A DNA stretch of 64,000 bases from Hyphomicrobiales bacterium (lineage in GTDB: Bacteria > Pseudomonadota > Alphaproteobacteria > Rhizobiales > Xanthobacteraceae). Shown here piece after piece: positions 1 to 7,025 of this stretch. Both the position numbers and the translations under genes were made by a program. The stretch is taken from positions 1 to 64,000 of the forward strand of contig JAKFYI010000030.1 in the NCBI GenBank assembly GCA_021730985.1. Direction: 5' to 3'. The notes beneath the pieces were generated by a model. The model saw only the letters and a program-made list of their open reading frames with translations. It searched no databases and was not told the origin of the DNA. Within the stretch, counting starts at the first letter, position 1. The number at the start of each line of letters is the position of its first letter.

Positions 1-1133
1 GGCGCCGGGACGGGTTCGACGGCCTTCGCGGCGGGCGGCGGCGCAACTGGAGTGATTTCGGCCCTGGCCGGAGCCGATGCAGCAGGACCGGTCGCGAGAC
101 TCGCGACCTTGGCCGGCGGCTGCGCGGCAGGTGCCGGAGCTGCGGCAGCAGGCGCTTGCTTGGGCGTAGCCGGAGCAGCCGTATGGACTTCCACGCGCGA
201 GCCGCCCTCGGGCGGCGGCATCGCCTCAGCCTTCGCAACCGACGACGGCGGCATGGCGGCGATGGGTCCGGAGGACGGAAGCGCTGCCACCTCGAATTCG
301 CGTTCGGCACGCGCAGGCGCCGGCCGCGATGGCGCAGCCACGGCGACAACCGCCGGTTTTGCGGCCGGCTTGGCATCGGCAACCGCCGGCTGACCCGGCT
401 GTTCTGGCGCGAGGCTCCACCAAACGGCAATGCCGCCAACCGATAAGAACAGGATTGCGGCGGCCGCTGCCGCCATCATCACGCCCCGCCTGGGGACTTG
501 CACACCCTTCGGAGGGGTCAAAGCGGCACGAGCCGGTTCGGCTGGCGCTGCCTTCGCCTTGGCGAACGTCCCGAACTTACTGACCTTGGCCGGTCTGCCG
601 GCCTTTGCGATGGCGGCGCCGCCGAAATCGATCTTGTAGGCCCGGATGGGAGCCGGAATGTCCTTCAGACTTTGCTCGCCGATGTCCTGGTAAGGAGCGT
701 GGAAACGGGTTTTGACTTCGTCATAGACCTTGGCGGAGATGCAGATGCCGCCGGGATCGCAAATCGCCTCCAGCCGGGTCGCGATCTCAACCCCCTCGCC
801 GGACACGCTGTTGCCTTCGACCTGCACTTCGCCCTGATCGATGCCGATTCGCAGATGCGTGCGCTGGTCCGACGGCGTTGCGACGTTGCGCTCCAGCATC
901 GCGTCCTGCAGCGACGCCGCGCACTTGGCTGCATCGACAACATCCAGGAACTCAACGATAATTCCGGTGCCGGTGCGCTCGACGACCCGGCCTTCGAACC
1001 CAGCAATCATTGGGAAAATTGAGGCCGGATGGCCCTTGCGGGCGGGCGCCACCTCGGCGTCGTTCGCAACCGCCTTCGGCCGGTAACCCGTCACATCGGC
1101 TGCCAAAATTGTGGAAAAACGCCGGGCGCCCAT
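1..1133 (-). CDS. Class III adenylate cyclase-like protein, degenerate (C-terminus beyond window)
   Basis: The start ATG at 1133 follows GAGGACGAC. The N-terminus reads RRFSTILAADVTGY and is followed by a cyclase homology domain (about residues 1-160) with GFEGRVVERTGTGIIVEF and ATRLEAICDPGGICIS. Active relatives have TGDG where this has TGTG, so the second metal-binding Asp is lost, and VNIAARLE where this has VEIATRLE, so the transition-state Asn is lost. The first Asp (ADV) is kept. One membrane segment follows near residues 220-245 (MMAAAAAAILFLSVGGIAVW), then a long Ala/Pro-rich, presumably periplasmic stretch running off the window edge. Relatives often carry TPR repeats there, which cannot be checked. 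It is probably a nucleotide-sensing or structural pseudo-cyclase; loss of activity is inferred from the missing residues. Confidence 0.75.
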   Translation of the reverse strand, partial: MGARRFSTILAADVTGYRPKAVANDAEVAPARKGHPASIFPMIAGFEGRVVERTGTGIIVEFLDVVDAAKCAASLQDAMLERNVATPSDQRTHLRIGIDQGEVQVEGNSVSGEGVEIATRLEAICDPGGICISAKVYDEVKTRFHAPYQDIGEQSLKDIPAPIRAYKIDFGGAAIAKAGRPAKVSKFGTFAKAKAAPAEPARAALTPPKGVQVPRRGVMMAAAAAAILFLSVGGIAVWWSLAPEQPGQPAVADAKPAAKPAVVAVAAPSRPAPARAEREFEVAALPSSGPIAAMPPSSVAKAEAMPPPEGGSRVEVHTAAPATPKQAPAAAAPAPAAQPPAKVASLATGPAASAPARAEITPVAPPPAAKAVEPVPA

Positions 1134-1738
1134 GTCGTCCTCACCTGCTGCCAGATGTGTAGTCACCGGAACCTGCGGGTCACGCAGTTGCAACCGGCGC
1201 AATCAAATTGCATCCAGATGTTGTTACGAATGTGATGCGAAATCTCTTTCCCAGCATACACAACAGCCTGCAACTCATAAATAGCCGGGCCTGGACTTCA
1301 TTCCTAGGCAACAATCTTGACGGCAGGCTTCGCAATTCCGTCGTTTTTTCAGATTGTTAGAAACAATGTGCCCGCCGGCGGACAAAGCGGGTCGTGGCCA
1401 ACGCAAAATCGCAATCCGTTTTGCGTTCTCAAATCCGCGACCGATGCGCCAGACGCGGCCCGTCCTCGCGCGCGACGGTTGAAATCCGAGCGCTCCAGAT
1501 GCGCGACAGCCCTCACGCGTTGCGCGTTTGCCTCATCCCTCCACGCTCTCAACAGTTGGCAACAGTTTGGGCACGGGAAATATTGACAGCCCGCTTGGGA
1601 AACCACCACACTCTATGACTTCTAAAGAAGCTCGGATTGCTGCGGCTTTTCAGCTCGGAGCTAGCGTGTCCGGGCGGCAACTTTAGAACCCGCGGCCTGA
1701 AGTTGTTGTGGGCGTGGCGTCACGACAGGGGCAGTTGT
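1134..1738. other. Intergenic region between divergent genes
   Basis: About 600 bases separate the cyclase-like gene from the cytochrome operon. No coding region convinces me. A TTGACA lies at 1583-1588, but no good -10 hexamer sits at 16-18 bases from it; the closest, TATGAC at 1614, is 25 bases away. The promoter of the cytochrome operon is probably here but I cannot place it. Confidence 0.4.
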
Positions 1739-2656
1739 ATGTCGAGTTTGAATCGAGTGCTGTCGGCGGTTGTTGTTGCAGCCTTTGCCGTGGCGTTTGG
1801 TGGCTTGAATGCTTCCGCGGAGCCGTTCTATCAGGGCCCCGGAAAGTGCGGCGAGTGCCACAAGGGCGCCAACGCCGTCTGGGCCAAGTCCGAGCACGGC
1901 ACCTCGTTCAAGGAAATTCACAAAAAGCCCTCGGTGAAGGCGATCATCACCGCGGCCGGCGGCACCACGAACATGCGCCGCAACGACGCCTGCACCGCCT
2001 GCCACTTCACCATGGTGACAGCGAAGCCCGGCACACCGCCCGTCTCGCAGATGGGCACCTCCTGCGAAAGCTGCCACGGGCCGTCGTCGGACTGGCTGTC
2101 GATCCACAACGCTTCGGGCGACAAGGCGGCGCGCGATCAGAAGGCCATCCAGGCCGGCATGATCATGCCGAACATGCTCTACGACATCGCCACCAACTGC
2201 CTGTCCTGCCATGGCGCGTCGCGCGATGGCGTCAATCCCGAGACGTTCGCGAAGCTAATCGACGCGGGCCACGCTCCGGCGTCCAACTTCGAACTGGTGC
2301 GCTACTCGCAGGGAACCGTGCGGCACCGCTTCTATCCGCCGAACATCAACCAGAACGCTGAAAAGACCCCAGCCCAGTTGGCGCGGACGTTCATCACCGG
2401 CCACGCCGCCGCGCTCGTCATGACGAGCGAGGTCGCGGGCAAGGGCAAAAACGCCAAATACGAAGGCACGATCAAGCAACTCGACACCGCTGCGCGCGCG
2501 GCACTTGAAGCGATCAAGGGTCAGGTGCCCGAGGCAGCAACCCTGCTCGCCACGCCGAACGATGCCAACGCACGCAAACTCGTAGCCGCAATCGCTAGCA
2601 AGGATTTGACTCCGCAGGTCGGCGGCATGCTGCCTGCGAAAAATACCTACAAATAG
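1739..2656 (+). CDS. Secreted tetraheme cytochrome c (cytochrome c554-like)
   Basis: This 305-residue protein has a signal peptide (residues 1-27, cleavage after NASA) and four CXXCH haem-binding motifs: CGECH (37-41), CTACH (85-89), CESCH (109-113) and CLSCH (154-158). The start at 1739 is chosen over an upstream in-frame ATG because the signal peptide begins there. The first motif with a following W and SEH resembles the cytochrome c554 family domain. It should be matured in the periplasm by the cytochrome c maturation system and carry electrons. It is the first gene of a three-gene operon; the next gene starts 24 bases later. The electron donor and acceptor cannot be read from the sequence. 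Confidence 0.88.
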   Translation: MSSLNRVLSAVVVAAFAVAFGGLNASAEPFYQGPGKCGECHKGANAVWAKSEHGTSFKEIHKKPSVKAIITAAGGTTNMRRNDACTACHFTMVTAKPGTPPVSQMGTSCESCHGPSSDWLSIHNASGDKAARDQKAIQAGMIMPNMLYDIATNCLSCHGASRDGVNPETFAKLIDAGHAPASNFELVRYSQGTVRHRFYPPNINQNAEKTPAQLARTFITGHAAALVMTSEVAGKGKNAKYEGTIKQLDTAARAALEAIKGQVPEAATLLATPNDANARKLVAAIASKDLTPQVGGMLPAKNTYK

Positions 2657-2680
2657 GTATTACGCCCGGGGGGGCTGAGC

Positions 2681-4621
2681 GTGATGAGTGTCGCCGTGCC
2701 GACCAAGACCCGGCCCATCCATTGGGACCGAGGGCTGGATTCCCAAATCCTGTCTGCGCCCGCCCCTGCGACGCGAATGATGCAGATTCGAAGCGGCATG
2801 GCCGCTGCGGCGCGCCGCTGGTTTGTTGCACCGAAAGTGATCGCCATCGCCGCACTGGCCGCCGCCATTGCCGCATCGCTTGCCGCCGCGCCTGCTAGCG
2901 CGCAGGAAGAGAAGGAAATCAAGGTTCCGCCGCTGAGCGCGCAGGTCCGTGCGACCGCGCTCTCGAAGGGCATGGACCCGCACGCCAAGGTTTTTCAGGA
3001 AGACCAGTATCCGACCGCCGCGGCATGCGGCACCTGTCACGCCCAGATCTACAAGGAATGGTCGGCGTCGAGCCACGCTTACGCGTCGATCTCGCCGATG
3101 TTTCATAAGTTCGAGCAGACCATCAACGATCTGTCCTCGGGCACGATCCGCAGCTTCTGCGTCCGCTGCCACCAGACGATCGGCACGCAGCGCGGTGAGC
3201 CGCGCTGGCAGCCATTGTGGGAGCGCAGCCAGATTTCCCGCGAGGGCGTGAGCTGCGTCACATGTCATCGCATCACGGAGGAATACTCCAAGACGAACGG
3301 TCAGCGGACCGTGCAGCCCGGCAACATCAGCCGGCCCATGACCGGCACCGGCCGGCAATCCAAATTCAACGAGATCATCAAGGACAAGGAAGAATATCGC
3401 ATCTCCACCAGCCCGAACGAGCGCGGCACGCAGATTCACAACGGCGTCCTTAAGTTCCCGCAGATTGGCAAGTCCGAATTCTGCGTGTCGTGCCATCAGG
3501 TCGCCGTGCATCCGGGCATCAAGCTCGAGGTGGTGTGGGATCAGTATCGCGCCTCTCCCTCGCTTGCCAAAGGCACCACCTGCCAGGACTGCCACATGGG
3601 CCGTGTGCCCGGTGTCGCTGCAGGCTATGCGAAGGCGCCATCGGCGATCATGAACGGCAAGCCGGTCAATCCGGAGCGCCGTCACAGCAACCACGCGTTC
3701 TACGGTCCCGGCTACTCGATCGCGCACCCGGGCATCTTCCCGCACAATCCGAAGGCCGCCGAAACCAAGATCCAGGATTGGATGCTGTTCAACTGGCGCA
3801 GCGGCTGGGGCGAGACCGACTGGGAAGACAAGGTCGAGGCCGGCACGATCAAGGCATCGTTCCCGAAGCGCTGGGCCGACCGAATCGATCGCGAAGACGC
3901 GCGCGCGATCATCAAGGAAAACATCGAACTGCTCGAAGAGAAGCGGAAGCTCCGCAGGGCGGTGATGGAGAACGGCTCCAAGCTTGAAGGACCGTTCTTC
4001 GAGTCGAAGCCGCGTCCCGGCGAATCCCTGGCCTTCAAGTACCGCATCCGCAACATCAACCCCGGTCACAACATGCCGTCGGGCTCGCTCGGTGCGCAGC
4101 CGGAAATCTGGCTCAACGTGGCGCTGATCGGACCGGACGGAAAGCGGCTGTGGGAATCGGGCTACGTCGACTCGCACGGCGACATGGCCGATCTGCATTC
4201 CCTCGACGTGCGCGCCGGAAAAATTCCGCACGACGACCAGCTCGTCAACCTGCAGACCAAGTTCCTGACGCAAGGCGTGACGGGAACCGACCGTGAAATG
4301 TATCTGCCGGTCAATTTCGACTTCGATCAACTGCCGTTCATTCGGCCGGCGGCGGTGCCGACATCGGTGCTGAACCATCCGCCGGGCATCCGGATGGAGC
4401 AGCGCAGCATCCCGCCGCTCGGCGAACGGGTTGCCAAATACAAGGTCCCGAGCGGCCTGATCACCAGGCCCGGAAAGTACAAGCTTGCGGTGCGCCTGCG
4501 CAGCCGCGCGGAGCCGATGTACTTCATGAAATTCGTGAAGGCGACACCAGAAATGGAACGTTCGATGAATGAATGGATGATCGATTTCCATTCGTACACC
4601 GTCACGTTCGACGTCAAGTAG
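2681..4621 (+). CDS. Secreted pentaheme cytochrome c
   Basis: This 646-residue protein has five CXXCH motifs in the N-terminal half: CGTCH (116-120), CVRCH (160-164), CVTCH (192-196), CVSCH (268-272) and CQDCH (301-305). The remaining ~340 residues carry no CXXCH and look beta-rich (for example NPGHNMPSGSLGAQPEIW). The GTG at 2681 follows a GGGGGGG run. The signal peptide is internal, with its hydrophobic core at about 52-70 and cleavage near ASAQ (75), so initiation at the Met at residue 33 or 34 is possible. The first haem site (CGTCH plus EWSASSHA) again looks c554-like. It sits 9 bases before the outer-membrane barrel gene. Neither the NrfA nor the HAO family is clearly indicated. Confidence 0.85.
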   Translation: MMSVAVPTKTRPIHWDRGLDSQILSAPAPATRMMQIRSGMAAAARRWFVAPKVIAIAALAAAIAASLAAAPASAQEEKEIKVPPLSAQVRATALSKGMDPHAKVFQEDQYPTAAACGTCHAQIYKEWSASSHAYASISPMFHKFEQTINDLSSGTIRSFCVRCHQTIGTQRGEPRWQPLWERSQISREGVSCVTCHRITEEYSKTNGQRTVQPGNISRPMTGTGRQSKFNEIIKDKEEYRISTSPNERGTQIHNGVLKFPQIGKSEFCVSCHQVAVHPGIKLEVVWDQYRASPSLAKGTTCQDCHMGRVPGVAAGYAKAPSAIMNGKPVNPERRHSNHAFYGPGYSIAHPGIFPHNPKAAETKIQDWMLFNWRSGWGETDWEDKVEAGTIKASFPKRWADRIDREDARAIIKENIELLEEKRKLRRAVMENGSKLEGPFFESKPRPGESLAFKYRIRNINPGHNMPSGSLGAQPEIWLNVALIGPDGKRLWESGYVDSHGDMADLHSLDVRAGKIPHDDQLVNLQTKFLTQGVTGTDREMYLPVNFDFDQLPFIRPAAVPTSVLNHPPGIRMEQRSIPPLGERVAKYKVPSGLITRPGKYKLAVRLRSRAEPMYFMKFVKATPEMERSMNEWMIDFHSYTVTFDVK

Positions 4622-4630
4622 CCGGGGGCA

Positions 4631-6166
4631 ATGATCATGCAACGGCGACTTGAAGCAGATGTGCCAAAGGGCTGGGTGACCGGCGCCCTCGGCGCCAGTC
4701 TGTTGACAGCCTCACTGCTCGCCAGCGCCGCGCCGGCATTCGCCGAAGACGCGAACGTGCAGCGGGCCCCGCACAGCCGCTCGGTGTTCGGGCCCGATCC
4801 GCGATATCCCAGCACATACGATCCGAAGCAGCAGATCGACATCTACGGCGGCAAGAAGAACATCGACGAGCCGCGGCCGCTTCTGGAGTCCGGCGAACCG
4901 ATGTACAAAGAAGGGCCGCTGCAGCCCAACTTCGACATCGTCGGGCGCAAGAACCTGGTCGCGCCCGCTTTCAGCCTCTACGGCGACTGGCGCAGCGCCG
5001 TCGCCTACAACGACAACGGAACCGGCAAGCGCGTGGGCCAGATCGCCACGCGCCTGAACCTGGAAGCTGACCTGCAATTCACCGCCACCGAGCGCATCCA
5101 CGCGGCGTTCCGTCCGATCGACCGCAACGGGCGGTTCACCCGGTGGGAGTTCGCAGGACCGGACGCCAACGGCGCGCACCTCGAGCTGGATTTCGTCCCG
5201 CGCACGCTGTTCTTCGAAGGCGACATGGGCAACATCGTTGCTGGCTTCACCGACAAGTATCAGAAGTGGGATCTGCCGTTTACGTTCGGCCTTGTCCCAC
5301 TGATCTTCCAGAATGGCATCTGGGTGAACTCGGCGATGGCCGGCGGTGCCGTCTCGATCGTCGGACGCAACAGCCCCGCGCTGTCAATTGCGAACATGGA
5401 CATCACGTTCTTCGCCGGCGGCGATCAGGTGACGACGCCGGCCGTGAAGGACGCAGCGGGCAACCTCGTCAAGCACGGCCTCGCGGTGTACGGCGTGAAC
5501 GCCTTCATCGAGGCCAACGAGGGCTACTGGGAAATCGGCGGCGGCGCCATTCACGACTACCGCAACGACCTGTTCGGCGACAAAAGCTACGGCAGCGCCA
5601 CGGTTGCCTTCACCAAGCGCTACTTCGGCTGGCTGTCGAACAGCTGGCGCGGCATCGCCGCGTTCGGACAGGACCGGCAGTCCAACGGCCAGCGGACGGC
5701 GGACGGCTTCATCGTCCTGATGGAGAACTCACTGGTCTCGTCGCAACCGCTGGTTCTGGTGCCCTACCTCAACCTGTTCGCCGGCTTCGGCCGGCCGCAA
5801 TCGCTGATGCGCAACGCCGACGCCGGCGGCGTGCTGTTCAACACCGGCATCCTGTTCCAGACCGACGGACTGACCGGATATCCGAAGCTCGATGACACCG
5901 GCGCCGACACGTATGGCGCCGCGCTCGGCGTGAACTACCTGTTCAATCTTGAGCAGCAGATCGTGGTGGAAGCCGCCACGGTTCAGACTCATGGCGCCAC
6001 GGTCGATCCCACGCGCCCCGCCAAAGGGCCGCAATATGGCGTCGGCGCGCGCTACCAGAGAAATCTAACGAAGGCCTGGATCTTCCGGACCGACGTGATG
6101 TACGCGTGGCGGGATAACGACGAAAACGTCGCCGGCATTCGCGCCGAGTTCCGCCAGAAGTTCTGA
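4631..6166 (+). CDS. Outer-membrane beta-barrel protein of the cytochrome operon
   Basis: This 511-residue protein has a signal peptide ending near APAFA (about residue 38). An N-terminal ~60 residues rich in Pro/Tyr is followed by repeated amphipathic, aromatic-edged strands and a terminal Phe (EFRQKF), the usual C-terminal signature of outer-membrane barrels. The start at 4631 has GGGGG just upstream. It is the last gene of the operon and is followed by a strong terminator. With two periplasmic multihaem cytochromes upstream, the natural reading is a porin that sheathes or docks a cytochrome, but homology to MtrB or PioB is not evident by eye and the protein is shorter than they are. A plain porin remains possible. 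Confidence 0.75.
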   Translation: MIMQRRLEADVPKGWVTGALGASLLTASLLASAAPAFAEDANVQRAPHSRSVFGPDPRYPSTYDPKQQIDIYGGKKNIDEPRPLLESGEPMYKEGPLQPNFDIVGRKNLVAPAFSLYGDWRSAVAYNDNGTGKRVGQIATRLNLEADLQFTATERIHAAFRPIDRNGRFTRWEFAGPDANGAHLELDFVPRTLFFEGDMGNIVAGFTDKYQKWDLPFTFGLVPLIFQNGIWVNSAMAGGAVSIVGRNSPALSIANMDITFFAGGDQVTTPAVKDAAGNLVKHGLAVYGVNAFIEANEGYWEIGGGAIHDYRNDLFGDKSYGSATVAFTKRYFGWLSNSWRGIAAFGQDRQSNGQRTADGFIVLMENSLVSSQPLVLVPYLNLFAGFGRPQSLMRNADAGGVLFNTGILFQTDGLTGYPKLDDTGADTYGAALGVNYLFNLEQQIVVEAATVQTHGATVDPTRPAKGPQYGVGARYQRNLTKAWIFRTDVMYAWRDNDENVAGIRAEFRQKF

Positions 6167-6187
6167 CGCTTGGCGGTTTCGAATTTG

Positions 6188-6215
6188 AAAAGGCCACGGG
6201 CTTCCGTGGCCTTTT
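6188..6215 (+). terminator. Rho-independent terminator of the cytochrome-porin operon
   Basis: A perfect 12-bp stem AAAAGGCCACGG / CCGTGGCCTTTT with loop GCTT is followed by CCTTTTG. It lies 22 bases after the barrel gene stop. The A-run on the other side means it may also terminate the CBS gene arriving on the minus strand. Confidence 0.9.
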
Positions 6216-6246
6216 CCTTTTGCTGCCGGTATAGCCGCCAAGCCGA

Positions 6247-6678
6247 TCAGGCGGTCTGGATATAGTCGCGCAGCGCCGACTGCTCGCGCTCCATTTCCTC
6301 CAGCCGGAACTTCACCACGTCGCCGATCGACACTATACCGACCAACTGGTTTTGATCGATCACCGGGATGTGGCGGAATTTGCCTTCAGTCATCCACTCC
6401 ATGACCGTTTTGATCATGTCGGCGAGGCCGCAGACGATGATCTTGCGAGTCATCACGTCGCCCAGCGGCTGGTTCAGCGAAGCGGGACCGCGCGCGGCGA
6501 GTTCATGCACCACGTCGCGCTCCGACAGGATACCGATCAGCTCCCGCTTGGAATCCACCACCACCAGAGCACCGACGTTGCGCTCCGCCATCCGCTGGAC
6601 GGCGTCCGAAAGACTGAAATGCGGCTCGATGGTTTCGACCGAGCTGCCTTTGCCGGCGAGAATGGATCTGACGGTCAT
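6247..6678 (-). CDS. CBS-domain pair protein
   Basis: This 143-residue soluble protein is almost entirely two CBS motifs: about residues 10-65 (MAERNVGALVVVDSKRELIG) and 75-130 (WMTEGKFRHIPVIDQNQLVG). CBS pairs bind adenosyl ligands such as AMP, ATP or SAM and usually regulate partner proteins. The start has AGGGAG about 6 bases upstream. It stands alone, converging on the cytochrome operon, so no partner is suggested by context. Many alphaproteobacteria carry such free-standing proteins of unknown target. Confidence 0.85.
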   Translation of the reverse strand: MTVRSILAGKGSSVETIEPHFSLSDAVQRMAERNVGALVVVDSKRELIGILSERDVVHELAARGPASLNQPLGDVMTRKIIVCGLADMIKTVMEWMTEGKFRHIPVIDQNQLVGIVSIGDVVKFRLEEMEREQSALRDYIQTA

Positions 6679-7025
6679 GAGTCGCTCCCTGCGGTGTTCT
6701 CTCGGGCCTCAGCGATCTCGACGCCGACCGCTTCGGCGGGAACCCAATCACGGAATTCCGGCCAGCCCCGAACCGGGATCAAACCTAGCGGCTTTCTGAA
6801 TTGTCTTGAAGGCCCAATTCCTGGGCTGTTGCCGATGCCGGGGATTGTTGCGCCGCGGCAGTGGCGGACGGACTCTTCCGGCATGCAGGCGTTGCCGCTA
6901 AGCTTGAGCCACGCAAGAGATCTCCAGGGAGACAGTACGATCGTGCTCATGCTTAACGCGGCTTAACTGCGAGCCGCTTCAATGCCGCTGATCCGTGCGG
7001 CTGACAAATCGAGGCGGGGGATTGC
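6679..7025. other. Intergenic region between divergent CBS and patatin genes
   Basis: About 350 bases. An open frame on the minus strand (6675-6950, 91 codons) overlaps the CBS start by ATGA, which could indicate coupling, but it has no ribosome binding site and no recognisable family, so I do not call it. No promoter stands out. Confidence 0.3.

Noticed and set aside
1583-1619. Sigma-70 promoter for the cytochrome operon (TTGACA at 1583)
   Set aside because: No acceptable -10 hexamer at 16-18 bases; TATGAC is 25 bases away.
2660-4642. Long open frame (about 660 codons) antisense to the pentaheme cytochrome gene
   Set aside because: It mirrors a gene with five CXXCH motifs and a signal peptide. 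High GC leaves the antisense frame free of stops; its product is Arg/His/Asp-rich with no recognisable domain.
6675-6950. 91-codon minus-strand frame overlapping the CBS gene start by ATGA
   Set aside because: The overlap hints at coupling, but there is no ribosome binding site and no family, and the N-terminal half looks non-coding.
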